DNA of 7,798 nucleotides from JAFKKS01 sp039808325. Lineage in GTDB: Bacteria; Pseudomonadota; Alphaproteobacteria; Rhizobiales; Xanthobacteraceae. The DNA is taken from NCBI GenBank assembly GCA_039808325.1, contig JBDHSU010000160.1, positions 1 through 7,798 of the forward strand, given 5' to 3'. Made by a program: the position numbers and the translations under genes. Below are positions 5,529 through 7,798 of this stretch, one piece after another. The notes beneath the pieces were generated by a model. It was not told the origin of the DNA and ran no database searches. It saw only the letters and a program-made list of their open reading frames with translations. Within the stretch, counting starts at the first letter, position 1. Each line of letters opens with the position of its first letter.

Positions 5529-6863
5529 TTATTCCGCCGGCGTCTCGCTTCCGGCCATTTCGATGCGGCGGTCGTGGCCGAGCGCAATGGTCACCACGCC
5601 GGCCATGATATAGGCGCCGGCAAGCGCCACGAGGCCGAGCGTCGGCGTGCCGGTGTGCTGCGTGATCCAGCCCACCATGTACGGTCCGAAGAAGCCGCCG
5701 AGATTCCCGATCGAGTTGATGAGGGCGATGCCCGCCGCCGCGGCCGTGCCGGTCAGGATGCCAGTCGGCAGCGCCCAGAAGGTCGGGATCGCCGCGTAAG
5801 TTCCCATGGCGCACAGCGTCACGGCAATGCCGGCAAGGAACGGATTCGTGAGATAAGCCGCGGCGACGAGCGCGAGACCGCCGAAGATCGCCGGCGCCGC
5901 GACGTGGAAGACGCGCTCCTGCTTCATATCCGACCGCTTCGTCCACCAGATCATCGCGACGACCGCGCACGCATAGGGAATGGCGACGAGATAGCCGGTC
6001 ATCGTATTGAGCGGCACGCCCGATGTCTTGTCGAGTTGCAGCGTCGTGATGACGCCCTTCACGATCGTCGGCAGCCAATAGCCGAGCCCGTAATTCCCGC
6101 AGACGAGGCCGAAGTAAACGAGGCCGAGGAGAAGGATGCGCGGGTTGGTCAGAGACTCGCGCAGCGAATATTTGCGGATCGCCTCGCGCTTCACGCGCTC
6201 TTCGTCGAGCCGCGCGGTGACCGCGTCGCGTTCCTGCGGCGTGAGCCACGACACCTGCGCCGGCTTATCGCGCAGGAAGATCAGCACGACGATGCCGACG
6301 ATGATCGACGGGATGCCCTCCAGGATGAAAAGCCACTGCCAGCCCTTGAGGCCGAAGGCGAGATGGGTGCCGTCGAGAATCCACCCCGACACCGGCCCGC
6401 CGATGACCGAGGAGAGGGGAATGGCCGCCATGAACCAGCCGATCCAGCGCGCGCGCTCCTCCGCCGTGAACCAATAGGTGAGGTAGAGGATGATGCCGGG
6501 AAAGAAGCCGGCTTCCGCGACGCCGAGGAGAAAACGCATCGCGTAGAAGCTCTTCACGCCGACCATGAAAGCCATGGCTGCCGAAATGACGCCCCATGAA
6601 ATCATGATGCGCGCGATCCAGATGCGCGCGCCGAACTTCTCCAGGGCCAGATTGCTCGGCACCTCGAAAAGGAAATAGCCGGCGAAGAAGATACCCGCGC
6701 CGAAGCCGAAGATTTCCGGCGTAAAGCCGAGATCCTTGTTCATCGTCAGCGCGGCGAAGCCGACATTGACGCGATCAAGATAGGCGACGAAGTAGCAGAG
6801 CATCAAAAACGGAATCAGCTTGCGCGCGATCTTTCTGGAAGCTGATTCAAGAACGGTCGGCAT
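5529..6863 (-). CDS. MFS transporter, anion:cation symporter (ACS) type
   Basis: This 444-residue inner-membrane protein is a 12-helix major facilitator of the ACS type, a group that imports organic anions such as phthalate, tartrate, hexuronates and galactonate with H+ or Na+. Diagnostic segments are YFVAYLDRVNVGFA (24-37) in helix 1, FEVPSNLALEKFGAR (66-80), the RFLLGVAEAGFFPGIILYLT stretch (110-129) characteristic of the group, and WFTAEERARWIGWF (131-144). The central cytoplasmic loop (about 198-235) is rich in charges, as usual. The second half has SIGNLGGFFGPYMVGW (384-399). The specific substrate cannot be read from sequence. The start at 6863 is supported by GGGGAG eight bases upstream; the 53-codon extension to 7022 would cross the rpsD terminator and both leader repeats and is rejected. 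It is probably independently transcribed. Confidence 0.93.
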   Translation of the reverse strand: MPTVLESASRKIARKLIPFLMLCYFVAYLDRVNVGFAALTMNKDLGFTPEIFGFGAGIFFAGYFLFEVPSNLALEKFGARIWIARIMISWGVISAAMAFMVGVKSFYAMRFLLGVAEAGFFPGIILYLTYWFTAEERARWIGWFMAAIPLSSVIGGPVSGWILDGTHLAFGLKGWQWLFILEGIPSIIVGIVVLIFLRDKPAQVSWLTPQERDAVTARLDEERVKREAIRKYSLRESLTNPRILLLGLVYFGLVCGNYGLGYWLPTIVKGVITTLQLDKTSGVPLNTMTGYLVAIPYACAVVAMIWWTKRSDMKQERVFHVAAPAIFGGLALVAAAYLTNPFLAGIAVTLCAMGTYAAIPTFWALPTGILTGTAAAAGIALINSIGNLGGFFGPYMVGWITQHTGTPTLGLVALAGAYIMAGVVTIALGHDRRIEMAGSETPAE

Positions 6864-6871
6864 CGGCGTCA

Positions 6872-6877
6872 CTCCCC
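6872..6877 (-). promoter_or_regulatory. Ribosome binding site fixing the MFS gene start
   Basis: Read on the minus strand, GGGGAG stands eight bases before the ATG at 6863, an ideal distance. It decides for this start and against the long upstream extension. Confidence 0.75.
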
Positions 6878-6885
6878 AAAGCTCG

Positions 6886-6913
6886 CCGCGAGCCGCCGAG
6901 CAGCGGCTCGCGG
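6886..6913 (-). promoter_or_regulatory. Perfect 11-bp hairpin in the MFS leader
   Basis: CCGCGAGCCGC (6886-6896) and GCGGCTCGCGG (6903-6913) are perfect reverse complements with a 6-base spacer. The stem is almost all GC and ends eight bases before the ribosome binding site of the MFS gene. In RNA it would be very stable, and could affect translation or transcript stability. The structure is certain; the role is inferred. Confidence 0.62.
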
Positions 6914-6920
6914 TTCCACG

Positions 6921-6963
6921 CCTTATCCACGACACACTTGCGCGCCGTGTCGCGTGGATAAGG
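6921..6963 (-). promoter_or_regulatory. Inverted repeat CCTTATCCACG/CGTGGATAAGG, candidate operator of the MFS gene
   Basis: CCTTATCCACG (6921-6931) and CGTGGATAAGG (6953-6963) are perfect inverted copies of 11 bp. Their centres are 32 bp apart, about three helical turns, so two bound protein subunits would face the same side of the DNA. Inside, GACAC (6931-6935) and GTGTC (6947-6951) can extend the pairing with a short bulge. It lies after the rpsD terminator and before the MFS ribosome binding site, where the MFS promoter must be, so it may bind a substrate-responsive repressor or activator. No regulator gene is in the window and no convincing -35/-10 pair was found. An alternative role is an RNA hairpin. 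Confidence 0.5.
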
Positions 6964-6975
6964 AAATAGACGCAC

Positions 6976-7004
6976 AAAAAAAGAAGGCCGCGAATGCGAC
7001 CTTC
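6976..7004 (-). terminator. Rho-independent terminator of rpsD
   Basis: On the minus strand GAAGGTCGC (7004-6996) pairs with GCGGCCTTC (6991-6983) over nine base pairs including one G-U pair, with a 4-base ATTC loop, followed at once by seven Ts (6982-6976). This is a textbook intrinsic terminator, 54 bases after the rpsD stop codon. It separates rpsD from the MFS gene. Confidence 0.93.
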
Positions 7005-7058
7005 CTCTAAAATCCCCAACAAATTTGCAGAGGAGGTATGCGCCCTCCCGTCTGCTCG

Positions 7059-7676
7059 TCAGCGCGAATAATATTCGACGACGAGATGCGGTTCCATCTG
7101 CACCGGATAGGGAACGTCGCCGATCTGCGGCACGCGCGAGAGCTTCGCGGTCATCTTCGAGTGGTCGACTTCGATATAATCGGGCACGTCGCGCTCGGCG
7201 AGCTGCGTCGCCTCGAGCACGATGGCGAGCTGCTTGGAGGCGTCGCGGACTTCGATGACGTCGCCCACCTTGACGCGATAGCTGGCGATGGTGACGCGGC
7301 GGCCATTCACCTTGACGTGGCCGTGATTGATGAATTGGCGCGAGGCGAATACCGTCGGCACGAACTTGGCGCGATAGACGACGGCGTCGAGCCGGCGCTC
7401 GAGCAGGCCGATCATGTTCTCGCCCGAGTCACCCTTCATCCGCAGCGCCTCGACGTAGATGCCGTGGAACTGCTTCTCGGTGATGTTACCGTAGTAGCCG
7501 CGCAGTTTCTGCTTGGCGCGCAACTGGATGCCGTAGTCTGAAAGTTTGCCCTTGCGGCGCTGCCCGTGCTGGCCGGGGCCGTATTCGCGGCGGTTGACCG
7601 GGCTCTTCGGACGGCCCCAGATATTCTGGCCCATCCGGCGGTCGATCTTGTACTTCGCTTCATTGCGCTTGGTCAT
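7059..7676 (-). CDS. rpsD: 30S ribosomal protein S4
   Basis: This 205-residue protein is a primary binder of 16S rRNA that nucleates assembly of the 30S body and contributes to decoding accuracy. The N-terminal part runs MTKRNEAKYKIDRRMGQNIW (1-20), and the conserved EYGPGQHGQRRKGKLSDYG segment lies at 31-49. The S4 RNA-binding domain spans about 94-155 (RRLDAVVYRAKF, FASRQFINHGHVKVNGRR). The end is the usual MEPHLVVEYYSR (194-205). There are no cysteines at all, so this is the zinc-free form of S4. The start at 7676 is set by family alignment and GAGG (7685-7682) five bases upstream; the open frame continues to the window edge but that extension has no S4 similarity. The gene stands alone, not in an alpha operon with rpsM, rpsK and rpoA, and ends at a strong terminator. 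Confidence 0.98.
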   Translation of the reverse strand: MTKRNEAKYKIDRRMGQNIWGRPKSPVNRREYGPGQHGQRRKGKLSDYGIQLRAKQKLRGYYGNITEKQFHGIYVEALRMKGDSGENMIGLLERRLDAVVYRAKFVPTVFASRQFINHGHVKVNGRRVTIASYRVKVGDVIEVRDASKQLAIVLEATQLAERDVPDYIEVDHSKMTAKLSRVPQIGDVPYPVQMEPHLVVEYYSR

Positions 7677-7747
7677 CGCGTCCTCGGTTGTCGATGCTGG
7701 GTGAGGATCGCGCCCTCCTCTGGTCCGGAACAGGCCCGGAACTGACA

Positions 7748-7777
7748 GGCGGGGCTTCGTAAGCGCAAAGGCCCGCC
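7748..7777 (-). other. Hairpin upstream of rpsD
   Basis: GGCGGGGCTT (7748-7757) and AAGGCCCGCC (7768-7777) form a stem of nine pairs with one G-G mismatch and a 10-base loop, starting 72 bases upstream of the rpsD start codon. It may be part of the rpsD leader or belong to whatever gene lies beyond the window edge. No U-run follows on the minus strand. No convincing rpsD promoter was found between 7677 and 7798. Confidence 0.4.
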
Positions 7778-7798
7778 ACGGGGCGCGAAACGCCACGC

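Noticed and set aside
5574..6599. A 341-codon open frame on the plus strand inside the MFS gene
   Set aside because: The product is low-complexity, rich in Arg, Asp, Glu and His, and has no domain. It is the antisense shadow of a well-supported transporter.
6864..7022. N-terminal extension of the MFS protein to 7022
   Set aside because: It would read through the rpsD terminator and both leader repeats, lacks transporter similarity, and the ATG at 6863 has an ideal ribosome binding site.
1..7798. CRISPR array, tRNA, insertion sequence or phage genes
   Set aside because: No regularly spaced repeats, cloverleaf, transposase or phage-like proteins were seen on either strand. The only repeats are the REP-like pairs and short operator-like motifs.

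Overview
The window is high-GC chromosomal DNA whose protein sequences, REP-like palindromes and gene style fit an alphaproteobacterium, most likely the order Hyphomicrobiales (Rhizobiales). The main pointers are a 205-residue cysteine-free ribosomal protein S4, many arginine-rich antisense open frames typical of GC-rich DNA, and interspersed palindromes of the 'GTAGCCCGGATTGAGC...' type. The genus cannot be fixed from this sequence alone.

The left part (1-3032) reads on the plus strand. It starts with a compact VapB/VapC-type toxin-antitoxin pair (78-763) whose start and stop codons overlap by four bases and whose promoter region carries short repeats. Next come a secreted FKBP-type prolyl isomerase (813-1250), a small MmcQ/YjbR-family protein (1351-1704), and an unusual exported-looking DJ-1/PfpI-domain protein (1890-3032). 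The MmcQ/YjbR gene is bracketed by two paired REP-like palindromes (1261-1342 and 1726-1809).

The right part (3064-7676) reads on the minus strand and meets the left part tail to tail with only 31 bases between. In transcription order it holds rpsD (7676-7059), a strong rho-independent terminator (7004-6976), an MFS transporter of the anion:cation symporter type (6863-5529) behind a leader with two perfect 11-bp inverted repeats, a GT-C-like membrane glycosyltransferase candidate (5428-4028), and a periplasmic solute-binding protein (3912-3064) with no permease or ATPase beside it.

The genes do not form one pathway. rpsD and the FKBP gene are housekeeping-like, the vapBC pair is accessory, and the others are transport or envelope genes. 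No clear new multi-gene system is visible. The most rewarding signals are non-coding: the vapBC promoter-operator with probable leaderless start, the REP pairs with a compensatory base change, and the double inverted repeat in front of the MFS gene.
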